Assembly: GCA_014238155.1 (NCBI GenBank)
Contig: JABABQ010000050.1
Span: forward strand, 186,001-250,000
Source of the DNA: Rhizobiaceae bacterium
Lineage (GTDB): Bacteria; Pseudomonadota; Alphaproteobacteria; Rhizobiales; Rhizobiaceae
DNA: 64,000 nt
Direction of reading: 5' to 3'
How positions within the stretch are numbered: position 1 is the stretch's first letter; each line of letters opens with the position of its first letter. The position numbers and the translations under genes were made by a program. Positions 1-9,477 of the stretch are shown piece by piece. The notes beneath the pieces were generated by a model. It was not told the DNA's origin, did no database searches, and worked only from the letters and a program-made list of their open reading frames with translations.

Positions 1-268
1 TCAGCAAATGCATGCAGAAGAATCCACCCAGCCCCATATAAACCGCGTGGCCGAATGACAGCATGCCAGCCTGCCCCAACAACATGTTGTAAGCCAGCGC
101 AAAAACGATGGTAATTGCCATCTGGTTCATGATCGTCAGACCGGCGCCTGAAGGAAAAAACTGTGGCAACAGCAATAAAAATCCACAGGCAATCAGCCAC
201 GGCATAGCACTGCGGATCGGTATCAGTGACGTTTTCACGCTCGTCGATTGTTGGCGTTCGATGCTCAT
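1..268 (-). CDS. livM: Branched-chain amino acid-type ABC permease LivM, N-terminal part (cut by window edge)
   Basis: This is the first ~89 residues of an inner-membrane permease of the LivM family; the rest lies beyond base 1. After a short polar start there are two hydrophobic segments, and the conserved LivM stretch around NMLLGQAGMLSFGHA is visible. The ATG at 268 overlaps the stop of the upstream livH by four bases (ATGA), the usual arrangement in liv operons, which supports this start. LivM pairs with LivH to form the membrane channel for amino acids or related small molecules. The family is clear; the substrate cannot be told from this fragment. Confidence 0.9.
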   Translation of the reverse strand, partial: MSIERQQSTSVKTSLIPIRSAMPWLIACGFLLLLPQFFPSGAGLTIMNQMAITIVFALAYNMLLGQAGMLSFGHAVYMGLGGFFCMHLL

Positions 269-1221
269 GTTTCGCGCTTCCCAAAAAGCCCCTGCGGGCG
301 CAGCGCCAATACGATGATCATCAACAGGTAGGGCAGAATTGGTCCGACTTGTGGCAGTGTAAGCGTCCACAAATCACTCAGCAGGCTTTCGGCCAGATCA
401 ACTGGCTCCGTCAGACCGATGGCTGTCAGCAGATCGGCCATGCGCAAATTATAGGCTGCAGCAAATGTCTGCAGCCAGCCAATTAGCAGCGACGCCAATA
501 ACGCCCCCCAAAGGGAACCCAAACCGCCGATCACGATGGTGACAAAGACAATCGATCCCAAAAGAACCGCCATCCCGGGGAATGTTCCCAGAACCGGACC
601 GGCAATGACACCTGCAATCGCCGCCATTGCCGTGCCAACTCCAAACACGCCCATGAAGATCAACGGCACATTATGTCCCAGATTCTGGACAGTCTCCGGG
701 TGGGAAAGCGCCGCCTGAATGATCATGCCAATGCGGGTTTTGGTGAGAATATAAAGCAGCACCAGAAACACGCCAATGGCGATGAAAATCATAAAAACCT
801 TGTAGGCGGGAAACGCGTTTCCGGCGATCGAAAAGGCTGCAAATTTCAATGCCGCCGGGGCCTCAAAAGCCATCTGGCTCTTACCCCAGAAAAACTGCAC
901 CACTTCTTCGATCAGCAGCGCCAGTCCAAAGGTGAAGATCAGCTCGGGAACATGGCCATACTGATGCACTCGCCGCAGGCCATATCGTTCAATGGCCGCA
1001 CCAATGACGCCGACAATGACCGGCGCAAGGATCAATCCCGGCCAGAACCCCACATAGGTGCTGATCTGATAGCCAAAATAGGCACCCAGCATATAGAAAC
1101 TGGCATGGGCAAAATTGAGCACGCCCATCATCGAAAAAATCAACGTCAGCCCGCTGCACAGCATAAACAGCAGCAGCCCGGTCACCAGCCCGTCCAATAT
1201 ATTGACTATGAATAGAGACAC
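265..1221 (-). CDS. livH: Branched-chain amino acid-type ABC permease LivH
   Basis: A 318-residue, very hydrophobic protein of normal LivH length. It has about eight membrane segments and the family motif region GLTLIFSMMGVLNFAHASFYMLG-like near residues 25-47, written here only as its recognisable core FSMMGVLNFAHA. It is the second half of the membrane channel, partnered by the LivM fragment whose start overlaps its stop. The binding-protein gene lies 82 bases upstream on the same strand, with a strong hairpin between. Substrate is unknown; the family transports branched-chain amino acids, amides, urea and aromatic acids. Confidence 0.92.
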   Translation of the reverse strand: MSLFIVNILDGLVTGLLLFMLCSGLTLIFSMMGVLNFAHASFYMLGAYFGYQISTYVGFWPGLILAPVIVGVIGAAIERYGLRRVHQYGHVPELIFTFGLALLIEEVVQFFWGKSQMAFEAPAALKFAAFSIAGNAFPAYKVFMIFIAIGVFLVLLYILTKTRIGMIIQAALSHPETVQNLGHNVPLIFMGVFGVGTAMAAIAGVIAGPVLGTFPGMAVLLGSIVFVTIVIGGLGSLWGALLASLLIGWLQTFAAAYNLRMADLLTAIGLTEPVDLAESLLSDLWTLTLPQVGPILPYLLMIIVLALRPQGLFGKRET

Positions 1222-1252
1222 CGCACCTGGCCCGCAGTTTCAGTTCAAACGA

Positions 1253-1288
1253 AGCCCCGGTCGAAGGCAATTGCCTTCGTCCGGGGCT
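1253..1288 (-). terminator. Strong hairpin between binding-protein gene and livH
   Basis: AGCCCCGG (1253-1260) pairs with CCGGGGCT (1281-1288), and CGAAGGCAA (1262-1270) pairs with TTGCCTTCG (1271-1279), with one T-T mismatch between the arms. Read on the minus strand it follows the binding-protein stop at 1304 and precedes livH. The T-tract after it is poor (TTCGTTT), so partial termination or 3'-end protection of the binding-protein transcript is more likely than full termination. Confidence 0.65.
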
Positions 1289-1303
1289 GTTATAAATCTA
1301 GGA

Positions 1304-2560
1304 TCAGGGGCGTTTCATTTTGCAACTGGTGGCACTGTCGGCAGAAGCCATTTTGACGGTGCTTTCAACCTTCAGGCCAAAGCCCGAACTGTCAAAATCA
1401 AATTTCACGTCCTTGGCGGTATGGGCCATGATGTGAACGTCCTGAATGGCCTGATGGTCGACAGCGCGCATTTTGACTTTGGTGCCCCAAATGGAATCGT
1501 GCTCCATGCCCTCAAGCGCCGTGGCCACTTTCACCATATCGGTGGCAGTACCCGCTTTGTCGATGGCTTTTGCAAGCATTTCGATCACGTTTGCAATGCG
1601 TGGTTGGCCGATATCATAGTCTGGGTATTGGGCTTCGAACTTGGCGGTATAGGCAGCAGCGCGGTCTGATACGGGCGGATTGAGCTGGCCTTCCATGACC
1701 AGTTTCAATTTGCCTTCACCGGCTGCACCAAACGTCTTGGTAATGCCATCAGAAGCTGCGTAATAGGTGTAGATCGGGTTTTCAAATCCCGCTTCTATCA
1801 CCGCCTTGCCGAGACCCACCATGTCGGAACCCCAATTGCCTGTAATCATCGCATCTGCGCCTGAAGAGACGATCTTGCGGGCGTATGGAGTGAAGTCCTT
1901 TACCTTGCCAATGGGATGCAATTCGTTGCCGACAATTTCCACATCGGGGCGTTTGGCTTTCAGAAATCTGACAGCCGCCGCCGCAACCGCCTTGCCGAAT
2001 GAATAGTCCTGGCCAATCAGATAGACTTTCTTGATGGTCTTATTGGTCGCCATAACATCGGTCAGCGCATCCATCTTGATGTCGGCATTGGCGTCAAACC
2101 GGAAATGCCAGAAATTGCACTTGTCATTGGTCAGCGCCGGGTCGACAGCGGAATAATTGAGAAAAAGAACCCGCTGGTCCGGGTTGCGGCGGTTGTGTTT
2201 CTTTACTGCGTCAGTAATCGCATTGGCGACCCCGGAAGAATTACCCTGGGCGATGAAGCGAATGCCCTGATCAATGGCAACTTTCAACTGAATCAGCGAT
2301 TCCTTGGCCGAAATCTTATTGTCGAATGCGACGATCTCGAAGTTTGAACCGCCGAGCACGCCGCCTTTGTTATTGACCAATTCCTGGACCGCAAATTTGT
2401 AATGCGACAATCCCTGATTGCCGGTTGAGGCAAACGGCCCGGAAAGCGGGTCGATGAAAGCAATTTTGATCGTGTCAGCTGCAAACGAGGACACAACAGA
2501 GCCGGCCGCTGCACTTGCTGCCAGCGACACCGCTACGAGAGATTTTGTAAACAGGTTCAT
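1304..2560 (-). CDS. Periplasmic amino acid-type ABC substrate-binding protein
   Basis: A 418-residue type I periplasmic binding protein (LivJ/Peripla_BP_6 family). Residues 1-27 form a signal peptide ending at an Ala-rich site (SSFA-AD). The mature start DTIKIAFIDPLSGPFA is the typical first strand and ligand loop. A CKMKRP tail is common in this subfamily in proteobacteria. AAAGGGAA precedes the ATG. It is the first gene of the operon with livH and livM, so it captures the ligand in the periplasm and delivers it to them. The ligand is not identifiable. The protein differs clearly from the second binding protein at 45799-47022, so the two systems probably take up different compounds. Confidence 0.92.
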   Translation of the reverse strand: MNLFTKSLVAVSLAASAAAGSVVSSFAADTIKIAFIDPLSGPFASTGNQGLSHYKFAVQELVNNKGGVLGGSNFEIVAFDNKISAKESLIQLKVAIDQGIRFIAQGNSSGVANAITDAVKKHNRRNPDQRVLFLNYSAVDPALTNDKCNFWHFRFDANADIKMDALTDVMATNKTIKKVYLIGQDYSFGKAVAAAAVRFLKAKRPDVEIVGNELHPIGKVKDFTPYARKIVSSGADAMITGNWGSDMVGLGKAVIEAGFENPIYTYYAASDGITKTFGAAGEGKLKLVMEGQLNPPVSDRAAAYTAKFEAQYPDYDIGQPRIANVIEMLAKAIDKAGTATDMVKVATALEGMEHDSIWGTKVKMRAVDHQAIQDVHIMAHTAKDVKFDFDSSGFGLKVESTVKMASADSATSCKMKRP

Positions 2561-2847
2561 GGATTTCCCTTTGTTTATTCAATCCGCTTCTATCAGCGGA
2601 TATCGCGAAGACTGATGATATTTCAAAGCTCCTGAACACAGGAGACTTCGCATGGAATTGCCCACCCGACAGTAGAGTAATCCGTCTCAAAAAAACAAGC
2701 TGGAATGACTTTTTGCAAACAATTGTTGGGTCAGTTGAGATTTCCTGCATCTGTTTCGCCACCCTACCCCGCGATTTTACTCACAGTGATGCATTGGCAG
2801 ATCGCTGCGGCGTGACTAGGATCAGCATTCAACGAAGGAGTGGGAAC

Positions 2848-4128
2848 ATGTCTCTTAAAGACAGTTACGGCAACAAGGTTTCAACATCATCTCAAACAGC
2901 AGTTGACGCATATGACAAAGGTGTCGAACTGTTTCTGGGAGGCAATTTCGGGGCAGAGGAGGTCTTTGAGTCCAGTATCGAAGCCGATGAATCATTTGCG
3001 TTGGGCCATGCCGGACTGGCCCGTGCGGCAATGATGTCGGGCAATATGGCCAAGGCCAAAGCCGAAATCAGCCGCGCTGAGCAATTGGCAGGCTCTGAAG
3101 ATAAACGCGCCCAACAACATATTGAAGCGATGGCACTTCTGCTTTCAGGACAGGCCGACAAGGCCCGCGAAAAAGTGAAAATTCATGTGCGGGATTTTCC
3201 CTGTGACGTACTGGCGGCGCAGCTGTGCGCCAGCGTATTCGGCCTGATTGGCTTTTCCGGCAAAGTCGGACGTGAAGCGGAATTGCTGGCCTTTACGTCC
3301 GATCTGCTGCCCCACTATGACGGCGACTGGTGGATGATGTCGATGCACGCCATTTCGCTTTGCGAAACCGGCCAGACCGGGCTATCACTCGAATTAATGG
3401 AGAAATCTCTGGCCATCAATCCCCGCAACGCCAATGGATCGCACTTTAAGGCTCATGCCCAATATGAAGCCGGCTATCTCACCGAAGGGCGAAAATTTCT
3501 TGATAATTGGCTGGTGGATTACGACAACCGCTCGGTGTTGCACGGCCATCTGTCGTGGCATTCTGCGCTCTGGGCCTTGCACGATGGTGACGAAGCGGCC
3601 ATGTGGCGGCGCATTGACAGCGGTGCCGCCCCCGGCACGAGCCGCAGCCTTCCGATCAACGTTTTGACCGACACGGCAGCGATTCTCTATCGGGCCGAAC
3701 TTGCCGGACTCACCGTCGACCCGGCACGTTGGTCGACTATGAGCGATTATGCAGCGCAATATTTTCCCGAGACCGGTCAGAGTTTTGCCGACATGCATGC
3801 AGCTTTAAGCCACGCCATGGCTGGCGAAGGTGAACGACTGGCCCATATCATTGAAACCGCCAAGGGTTTTGCCGGCGATCTGGTCAAGCCGGTTGCCAAG
3901 GCTTGGGGAGCCATCGCCCGCCAGGACTGGCAGACCGCCTTGCAGGAACTTGTCCCGGTGATGGCGACAACCGAAAGATTTGGCGGCAGCCGGGCACAGA
4001 GGGACCTGCTTGAACTGGCATTCACCAATGTCCTGTTGAAACTTGGCCAGACCGATGAAGCCCGGCGTAGTCTCAGCATGCGCCGCCCGGTTCTGGCGCC
4101 TGCCCCACCGATTGCAGCAATGAATTGA
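2848..4128 (+). CDS. TTC38-like tetratricopeptide repeat protein
   Basis: A 426-residue soluble protein resembling the tetratricopeptide repeat protein 38 family. The frame is open upstream to 2713, but GAAGGAG seven bases before the ATG at 2848 and the start of similarity favour this start. TPR-like helical pairs run through the protein: residues ~20-100 contain FGAEEVFESSIEADESFA and GLARAAMMSGNMAKAKAEI. A family-typical block, NGSHFKAHAQYEAGYLTEG followed by LHGHLSWHSALWALHDGD, is near residues 197-250. No catalytic residues are known for the family, so the role is open. The arylamine N-acetyltransferase gene follows 24-33 bases downstream and may be co-transcribed. Confidence 0.75.
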   Translation: MSLKDSYGNKVSTSSQTAVDAYDKGVELFLGGNFGAEEVFESSIEADESFALGHAGLARAAMMSGNMAKAKAEISRAEQLAGSEDKRAQQHIEAMALLLSGQADKAREKVKIHVRDFPCDVLAAQLCASVFGLIGFSGKVGREAELLAFTSDLLPHYDGDWWMMSMHAISLCETGQTGLSLELMEKSLAINPRNANGSHFKAHAQYEAGYLTEGRKFLDNWLVDYDNRSVLHGHLSWHSALWALHDGDEAAMWRRIDSGAAPGTSRSLPINVLTDTAAILYRAELAGLTVDPARWSTMSDYAAQYFPETGQSFADMHAALSHAMAGEGERLAHIIETAKGFAGDLVKPVAKAWGAIARQDWQTALQELVPVMATTERFGGSRAQRDLLELAFTNVLLKLGQTDEARRSLSMRRPVLAPAPPIAAMN

Positions 4129-4161
4129 CATCGAAAGGCACTGCCGCGAATAGTGCCGTCC

Positions 4162-4965
4162 ATGACAGAAACCGATTTCGACACAAATGCATATTTACAA
4201 CGCATCGGCTATGACGACGATGTGAAGGCGAGTTTAGAGATCCTGCGAAAGTTGCACCGGCACCAGCTCTATTCAATTCCATTTGAAAACTTTGATATCT
4301 GTTTGGGTCGGACCGTCGATCTTGATCCAGATTACCAATTTGACAAATTGGTACTGAACCGACGCGGCGGTTACTGCTTTGAACTCAATGGCCTTTTTCT
4401 GCGGGCTCTGATTTCACTGGGGTTCGACGCCCGACCGCTGCTGGCTCGGGTTCATGGTGCAGATTATGTTGGTGGACGGGACCACCAGCTTACGCTGGTC
4501 ACTATTGGTGGTGAGCAATGGATTGCAGATGTCGGCTTTGGTCGCGACACGCCCAGGAGTTTGCTCCCGTTAAACCCGGGAAGCGTGGTCGATTTCGAGG
4601 ACCAAAACCTGCGATTGGTTGACGGTGAGCGTTGGGGCACATTGTTGCAGCAAAAGCATCACGAGAGCTGGGAGAATATGTTCACCTTCGACCTCCAACA
4701 TGTTGGACCTGCCGACATCCAACAGAGCAATCATTTCACCTCCACCCATCCAAGTTCTCACTTCGTCCGCCGTCGCGTTGCCGCGCTGCCAATTGATGGC
4801 GGGACAGCAACCCTGTCCAATTACCAACTGACAATCCGGCAAAATGGGCATAAGACCGAACTGCAACTGCCCGACAATCAGGATTATCTGAAGGCAATAG
4901 AAAAACACTTCGGCATTGAGTTGAAAGCCCATTATCAGGACTTGAGGCCAGTTTCCGCCGGTTGA
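4162..4965 (+). CDS. nat: Arylamine N-acetyltransferase
   Basis: Transfers acetyl from acetyl-CoA to arylamines, hydrazines or, in some bacteria, other small amines. The Cys-His-Asp triad is visible: Cys72 in RRGGYCFELNG, His108 in GGRDHQLTLV and Asp123 in WIADVGFGRD. The early IPFENFDI motif is also present. Length (267 residues) is normal. The ATG at 4162 fits the family N-terminus; an in-frame GTG at 4153 is three codons upstream, 14 bases after an AAAGG, and could be the true start. The 3' end converges on the methyltransferase gene with only a few bases between. Confidence 0.93.
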   Translation: MTETDFDTNAYLQRIGYDDDVKASLEILRKLHRHQLYSIPFENFDICLGRTVDLDPDYQFDKLVLNRRGGYCFELNGLFLRALISLGFDARPLLARVHGADYVGGRDHQLTLVTIGGEQWIADVGFGRDTPRSLLPLNPGSVVDFEDQNLRLVDGERWGTLLQQKHHESWENMFTFDLQHVGPADIQQSNHFTSTHPSSHFVRRRVAALPIDGGTATLSNYQLTIRQNGHKTELQLPDNQDYLKAIEKHFGIELKAHYQDLRPVSAG

Positions 4966-4973
4966 ATGGCTTC

Positions 4974-6182
4974 CTATCCCTGAAGGTTCCGAAGGTCTGC
5001 GGTGTTCACTTCGAGCGCATGAACGTCAAATCCCACCGCTTGTTTCAACTGCTGATATTCGGCAAACGCCTTTTCGCGATCAACTGTGTGATCGCGTTTT
5101 CCGGCCAACATGACATTTTTCAACGTGTGCTCCAGCGGCGTGAATTCAAGAAATTTCACCGCATAGCCAAAAGACCGGAGCAACAGCGCCCGCGCCACAT
5201 CGGTAACCACATCCGCCTCGCGTCGCCGCATTAACGGGAACTGGCTGATCAGGTCAAAATCAGAACCGCCATCAGTTCCATTTTCGGCAATATGGGCAGC
5301 AATTTGGGCGGCGATTTGCGCCTGGCAACACGGTGCGCAAAAGAAAAACTGCATATTGGAGCGCAGCCCGAGCGCAAGGGCATCATCGGTTGCTGTATCG
5401 CAGGCATGCAAGGCAATCAGGATGTCCAGATCCTGGGGCTTGTCCTGTTCAATACGACCATTTTGAAATTTCAGCCCGTCAAATCCCAACCGATCAGACA
5501 GGCTGTTACACAGATCAATCACGTTGGTCTTGATATCAATGCCTGTTGCGCGGGGTTCCTGAGCTGCGCGTGCCCGCAAATAATCATAGGCAGCAAACGT
5601 CAGATAACCTTTGCCACACCCCAGATCGAGCATCGAAATTGATTTGTCAGTATTGGCGACAAATTCACCGATATCACGGTCAATGATTTCAACAAAATTG
5701 GCAATCTGACGGAACTTACCATAGTGCTTCTTGACCACGACGCCCTTGTCATTGGTGACACCGAGCCCTTTGAGATAGGGTCTCGTGGCGTCCAATACAT
5801 AGTTTTTCGCGCGGTTGTGATCCTGCGATACTCCCTTCATCGACGCCTTGGACCGATAGGCACTGGCTTTTCCCTTTCGATTCTCCGCGTAATGAAAGTC
5901 ATGGCTTTCGGTGCACAGTAACGCTGATTGAAATGGAAATATCGGCGCTTGTTTCATTTGATCCAGCAGCACATCTGCATCAACAAGCGAGCGGTGCGGT
6001 TCTGCCCGGTTGCTATCAGTAAAATCGACAAAGCGTTTTTTCCCGCCAATCACCAAATCAAAGCTGGCGCGATACTTTCCACCGTCACCAGTTTTGCGGC
6101 CTAAAACTACACGTTTGAAAGACCCATCGGTCAACGCGACATGACAGGCTTCTAGAAACTGGCTTTGCTCGGGATTGATCAT
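4974..6182 (-). CDS. GSTCD-like SAM-dependent methyltransferase
   Basis: A 402-residue class I methyltransferase of the Methyltransf_32 type (relatives include human GSTCD and METTL25). Residues ~185-195 carry the SAM-binding motif LDLGCGKGYLT. An acidic residue ends the next strand in TGIDIK. LIALHACDTATDDAL (~255-269) and the diagnostic APCCQ motif (283-287) follow. The ~130-residue N-terminal part holds conserved KFRQI- and KNYVLD-type stretches, but its role is unknown. The frame stays open upstream to 6728, but that part is antisense to the next gene; the ATG at 6182 is chosen because similarity begins there. The methylated substrate is unknown; rRNA or tRNA is a possibility only. Confidence 0.8.
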   Translation of the reverse strand: MINPEQSQFLEACHVALTDGSFKRVVLGRKTGDGGKYRASFDLVIGGKKRFVDFTDSNRAEPHRSLVDADVLLDQMKQAPIFPFQSALLCTESHDFHYAENRKGKASAYRSKASMKGVSQDHNRAKNYVLDATRPYLKGLGVTNDKGVVVKKHYGKFRQIANFVEIIDRDIGEFVANTDKSISMLDLGCGKGYLTFAAYDYLRARAAQEPRATGIDIKTNVIDLCNSLSDRLGFDGLKFQNGRIEQDKPQDLDILIALHACDTATDDALALGLRSNMQFFFCAPCCQAQIAAQIAAHIAENGTDGGSDFDLISQFPLMRRREADVVTDVARALLLRSFGYAVKFLEFTPLEHTLKNVMLAGKRDHTVDREKAFAEYQQLKQAVGFDVHALEVNTADLRNLQG

Positions 6183-6351
6183 GTTTGTCGTATCGATTGG
6201 TGGATTAGGGCTGCTTGGTCGAATTGTTCTCACCCATTGGTGGTTAGGGTCCGGGCTGTCAATCCTATCCCAATAATTGGCGTTTGCCAGTGTGCAGACA
6301 AAATGGAATATTCGACTAAATTGGAAATACCATTCTCCGGGAGACCGCACC

Positions 6352-7125
6352 TTGTCCGACGAAGTACTTATAATGGAAATCGATGGCCCGGTGGCCACGA
6401 TCACGCTGAACCGCCCCAAACAGTTCAACGCGCTGGACGAGGAATTACGGGCCAGATTGCGCCAGGTTGTCGGCACGGTTGATGCCGATGACGCCATCCG
6501 CATCGTCATTTTGAAAGGCACCGGTCGCGGCTTTTGCGCCGGAGCAGATCTTGCCGGTGGCATCGACCATCCACTCAGCGCCCATATCGATCGGGAATAT
6601 AAACCGGCTCTTGTGGGAATCTCCCAAAGCCCTAAAATCTGGATTGCCCAGATACACGGAACCGCTGCGGGTATTGGCGCTGCATTTGCCATGAATTGCG
6701 ATTTTGTCACCATGGCAGATAACGCCACGATCTATATGGCCTTTGCAGCCATTTCATTGATTCCTGATGGCGGCAATACCCAGTTGCTGTTACAGAATAT
6801 GGGTTATCACAGGGCGTTGCAGGCAATAGTGGAAGGGCGTAAAATTCCTGCCGATGAATGCCTTTCTTATGGCATTGCCAACAAATTGTATGCAGAGGAC
6901 GACCTGGATCAAAAGACGCGTGAATGGGCTCATCAACTGGCCGATGGTGCACCATTGGCGATGGCTGCTGCCAAGAAACTGTTGCGCAATGCCGGTCAGA
7001 TCGGCTTTTCAGAGGCCATCACCGCAGAAGGCAATGCCCAGACACCTCTCGCCCAAAGCAATGATTTCAAAGCCGGGGTTCAGGCTTTTTTTGACAAGGA
7101 AAAACCTGTTTTTTCTGGCAATTAA
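6352..7125 (+). CDS. Enoyl-CoA hydratase/isomerase family protein, PaaG-like
   Basis: A 257-residue crotonase-fold enzyme acting on acyl-CoA. A TTG at 6352 is chosen as start because GGGAG lies eight bases upstream and it gives the usual family length; an in-frame ATG at 6373 is the alternative. The oxyanion-hole loop GFCAGADL is at ~60-67. Both hydratase glutamates are replaced (Ala111, Phe131) while Asp139 is present in SLIPDGG. That is the pattern of PaaG and delta-3-enoyl-CoA isomerases, so isomerisation is more likely than hydration. It is transcribed away from the methyltransferase gene, and it sits about 24 kb from the paa cluster. PaaG function (epoxide isomerisation to the oxepin) is possible but unproven. 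Confidence 0.82.
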   Translation: MSDEVLIMEIDGPVATITLNRPKQFNALDEELRARLRQVVGTVDADDAIRIVILKGTGRGFCAGADLAGGIDHPLSAHIDREYKPALVGISQSPKIWIAQIHGTAAGIGAAFAMNCDFVTMADNATIYMAFAAISLIPDGGNTQLLLQNMGYHRALQAIVEGRKIPADECLSYGIANKLYAEDDLDQKTREWAHQLADGAPLAMAAAKKLLRNAGQIGFSEAITAEGNAQTPLAQSNDFKAGVQAFFDKEKPVFSGN

Positions 7126-7134
7126 AGAACTTAT

Positions 7135-7902
7135 TTAAAGCGAGGCAGTAATTCCACCATCGACATAAAGCGTGTGTCCGTTGACGAAGCTTGAGGCGGC
7201 TGACGACAGGAAGATGCAGGCACCGACCAGTTCATCGACATTGCCCCACCTGCCAGCAGGAGTGCGGTTTTCAAGCCAGGCACTGAATTCAGGATCATTG
7301 ACCAGCGCTTCGTTCAATGGCGTATCGAAATAGCCCGGCGCGATGGCATTGATCTGCAGGCCATATTTTGCCCAGTCCGTCGCCATGCCCTTGGTCAGAT
7401 TGCCAACGGCCCCCTTGGTGGCGGTATAGGGTGCAATGCCCGGGCGGGCCAAGGCGGTTTGCACGGATGCAATATTTATTATCTTACCTTCGCTGCGCTT
7501 GATCATGTGATTGGCCACCGCCTGCCCGACGTTAAAAACGGTCGAGACATTGGTCTCCAGCAATTTGGCAAACATGTCGGCAGGATAGTCTTCCAGCGGG
7601 GTGCGAAATTGCATACCGGCATTGTTGACCAAAATATCTATGGCCCCGATTTCAGCCTCAAATCCGTCGACTGCAGACTTAGCTGCGCCGTGGCCGGTTG
7701 CATCAAAGGCCAAAGTGTGGACTTCACCGGATGCAGCAAGCGATTGTGCAGCGGTGGCAAGTTTCGCGGGGTCGCGTCCATTCAGGATGACCGACGCACC
7801 GGCCGCCAACAGACCTCTTGCGAGTGCATAACCAATACCCTGGGAAGAACCAGTTATCAGAGCACGCCTCCCCGACAGATCAAATAATTTCAAACCGCTC
7901 AT
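7135..7902 (-). CDS. Short-chain dehydrogenase, gluconate 5-dehydrogenase-like
   Basis: A 255-residue classical SDR. The NAD(P) motif TGSSQGIG is at 17-24, NNAG near 93, Asn118, and the catalytic Ser146, Tyr159 and Lys163 (YTATKG) are all present. FDLSGRRALITGSSQGIG resembles gluconate 5-dehydrogenases, which interconvert D-gluconate and 5-ketogluconate. The ATG at 7902 has GGAG seven bases upstream. The gene is divergent from 6-phosphogluconate dehydrogenase, and the two share a 128-base control region, which fits a role in sugar-acid metabolism. SDR specificity is hard to read from sequence, so another polyol or sugar-acid substrate is possible. Confidence 0.8.
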   Translation of the reverse strand: MSGLKLFDLSGRRALITGSSQGIGYALARGLLAAGASVILNGRDPAKLATAAQSLAASGEVHTLAFDATGHGAAKSAVDGFEAEIGAIDILVNNAGMQFRTPLEDYPADMFAKLLETNVSTVFNVGQAVANHMIKRSEGKIINIASVQTALARPGIAPYTATKGAVGNLTKGMATDWAKYGLQINAIAPGYFDTPLNEALVNDPEFSAWLENRTPAGRWGNVDELVGACIFLSSAASSFVNGHTLYVDGGITASL

Positions 7903-8030
7903 CAACCTACTCCGGCACGTTCAAATATCAATTTAGGCTTGGGTATAGATCAACACGCATGGACACAACAGCGATTGGCGAATATTCCTATATCGATTGA
8001 AATTCTGCAAAATTATAAGGCATTCACCAG

Positions 8031-9449
8031 ATGAGCCACTCAGCGAAACCTTCCTATGGCCTGATTGGATTGGGCACTATGGGCTCCAACCTGGCGCTCA
8101 ACATTGCTGAAAAAGGCAATTCCATTGCAGTTTTCAACCGCACGATTAAGCGGGCCGACGAATTTCACACCGAAGCCGGTGATCTCGCATCCATGGTGGT
8201 GCCAACAACATCGCTGGAGGAATTCGTCAACGCTATTGAGCGTCCCCGCAACATCATATTGATGGTGCCTGCTGGTCCGGTCGTCGATCAACAAATGGAT
8301 GTGCTGCGGCCTTTGCTGGAGGCTGATGATCTGATTATCGATGCGGGAAATGCGCATTTTGAAGACACCAACCGTCGCGCAGAAATGGCGGCCTCTGTTG
8401 GCGAGTTGTTTCTCGGTATTGGCGTTTCAGGCGGCGAAGAAGGTGCGCGCTACGGTCCTTCAATCATGGGCGGAGGCGATCAGTCGGCATGGCAGCGGGT
8501 GGAACCCGTTCTGCAGGCAATCTCAGCCAAATATGAAGGCATGCCATGCGCCACATGGATGGGCGAAGGTGGTGCCGGGCATTTTGTAAAAATGGTCCAT
8601 AACGGCATCGAATATGCCGACATGCAGATGATCGCAGAAGTCTATGGATTGATGCGAGACGGTCTCGGCATGGAAGCCGGTAAGATTGCCCCGGTGTTTA
8701 ACGGCTGGAACGAAGGTCCACTAAAATCCTATTTGATTGAAATCTCCGGCAACGTTGCCGGTGCTACTGATCCAAAGACCGGCGCACCGGTACTCGACAT
8801 CATACTTGATTCAGCGGGACAAAAAGGCACCGGGCGTTGGACCGCCATTGAAGCGCTTAAACTTGCATCCCCCGTATCGGTGATCGATGCCGCCGTTGCT
8901 GCCCGCAATCTGTCATCACGGTTGGAGGAGCGCCAAGCAGGAGAAACATTATTTGGCGCCAGCCCAACGCCAATTCCTGCCGACAGCCTGCTCAATAAGA
9001 TGATGGAAAATGCCCTGTTGGCGGGAAAAATTGCCTGTTACGCTCAGGGCTTTGCCATGTTGTCAGCCGCGTCAAAAAATTATGGCTGGTCACTCCCCAT
9101 GCCGCAAATCGCAGAAGTCTGGCGTGAGGGCTGCATCATCCGCTCGACCATGCTCAATGATATGGCGCAAGCGCTATCTGATGATGCCGAACTGAACCTG
9201 ATGCTCGCACCCTTCTTTGCCGATATCCTGAAGGACACCCATGACAGCCTGCGTCAACTTGTGGCCACGGCCATCAGCCACGGACACAGTGTCCCAGCGC
9301 TTGCAACGGCGGTCGCTTATTTCGACACAATGCGCACGTCGCGCGGCACAGCCAATATGATTCAGGGCCAGCGCGATTTCTTTGGCGCTCATTCCTTTGG
9401 AAGGCTGGACGCCCAAGGAGCTCACCACGGACCGTGGGGCATGGGCTAG
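8031..9449 (+). CDS. gnd: 6-phosphogluconate dehydrogenase, decarboxylating
   Basis: Oxidises and decarboxylates 6-phosphogluconate to ribulose 5-phosphate, making NADPH, in the cytosolic pentose phosphate pathway. The 472-residue length is that of the long (homodimeric) class. GLIGLGTMGSNLALN (~10-24) is the dinucleotide fold, IGVSGGEEGARYGPSIMGGG (~126-145) binds substrate, and GHFVKMVHNGIEYADMQM (~182-199) holds the catalytic Lys and Asn. The RTSRGTANMIQGQRDFFGAH C-terminal segment is present. The next gene, a hydroxypyruvate isomerase homologue, follows 28 bases later on the same strand, suggesting co-transcription. Confidence 0.95.
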   Translation: MSHSAKPSYGLIGLGTMGSNLALNIAEKGNSIAVFNRTIKRADEFHTEAGDLASMVVPTTSLEEFVNAIERPRNIILMVPAGPVVDQQMDVLRPLLEADDLIIDAGNAHFEDTNRRAEMAASVGELFLGIGVSGGEEGARYGPSIMGGGDQSAWQRVEPVLQAISAKYEGMPCATWMGEGGAGHFVKMVHNGIEYADMQMIAEVYGLMRDGLGMEAGKIAPVFNGWNEGPLKSYLIEISGNVAGATDPKTGAPVLDIILDSAGQKGTGRWTAIEALKLASPVSVIDAAVAARNLSSRLEERQAGETLFGASPTPIPADSLLNKMMENALLAGKIACYAQGFAMLSAASKNYGWSLPMPQIAEVWREGCIIRSTMLNDMAQALSDDAELNLMLAPFFADILKDTHDSLRQLVATAISHGHSVPALATAVAYFDTMRTSRGTANMIQGQRDFFGAHSFGRLDAQGAHHGPWGMG

Positions 9450-9477
9450 GGACAGCACTCATTACGGATTGGAACTA

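Noticed and set aside
6183-6728. N-terminal extension of the methyltransferase frame
   Set aside because: It is antisense to the PaaG-like gene and has no family similarity; the conserved protein begins at the ATG at 6182.
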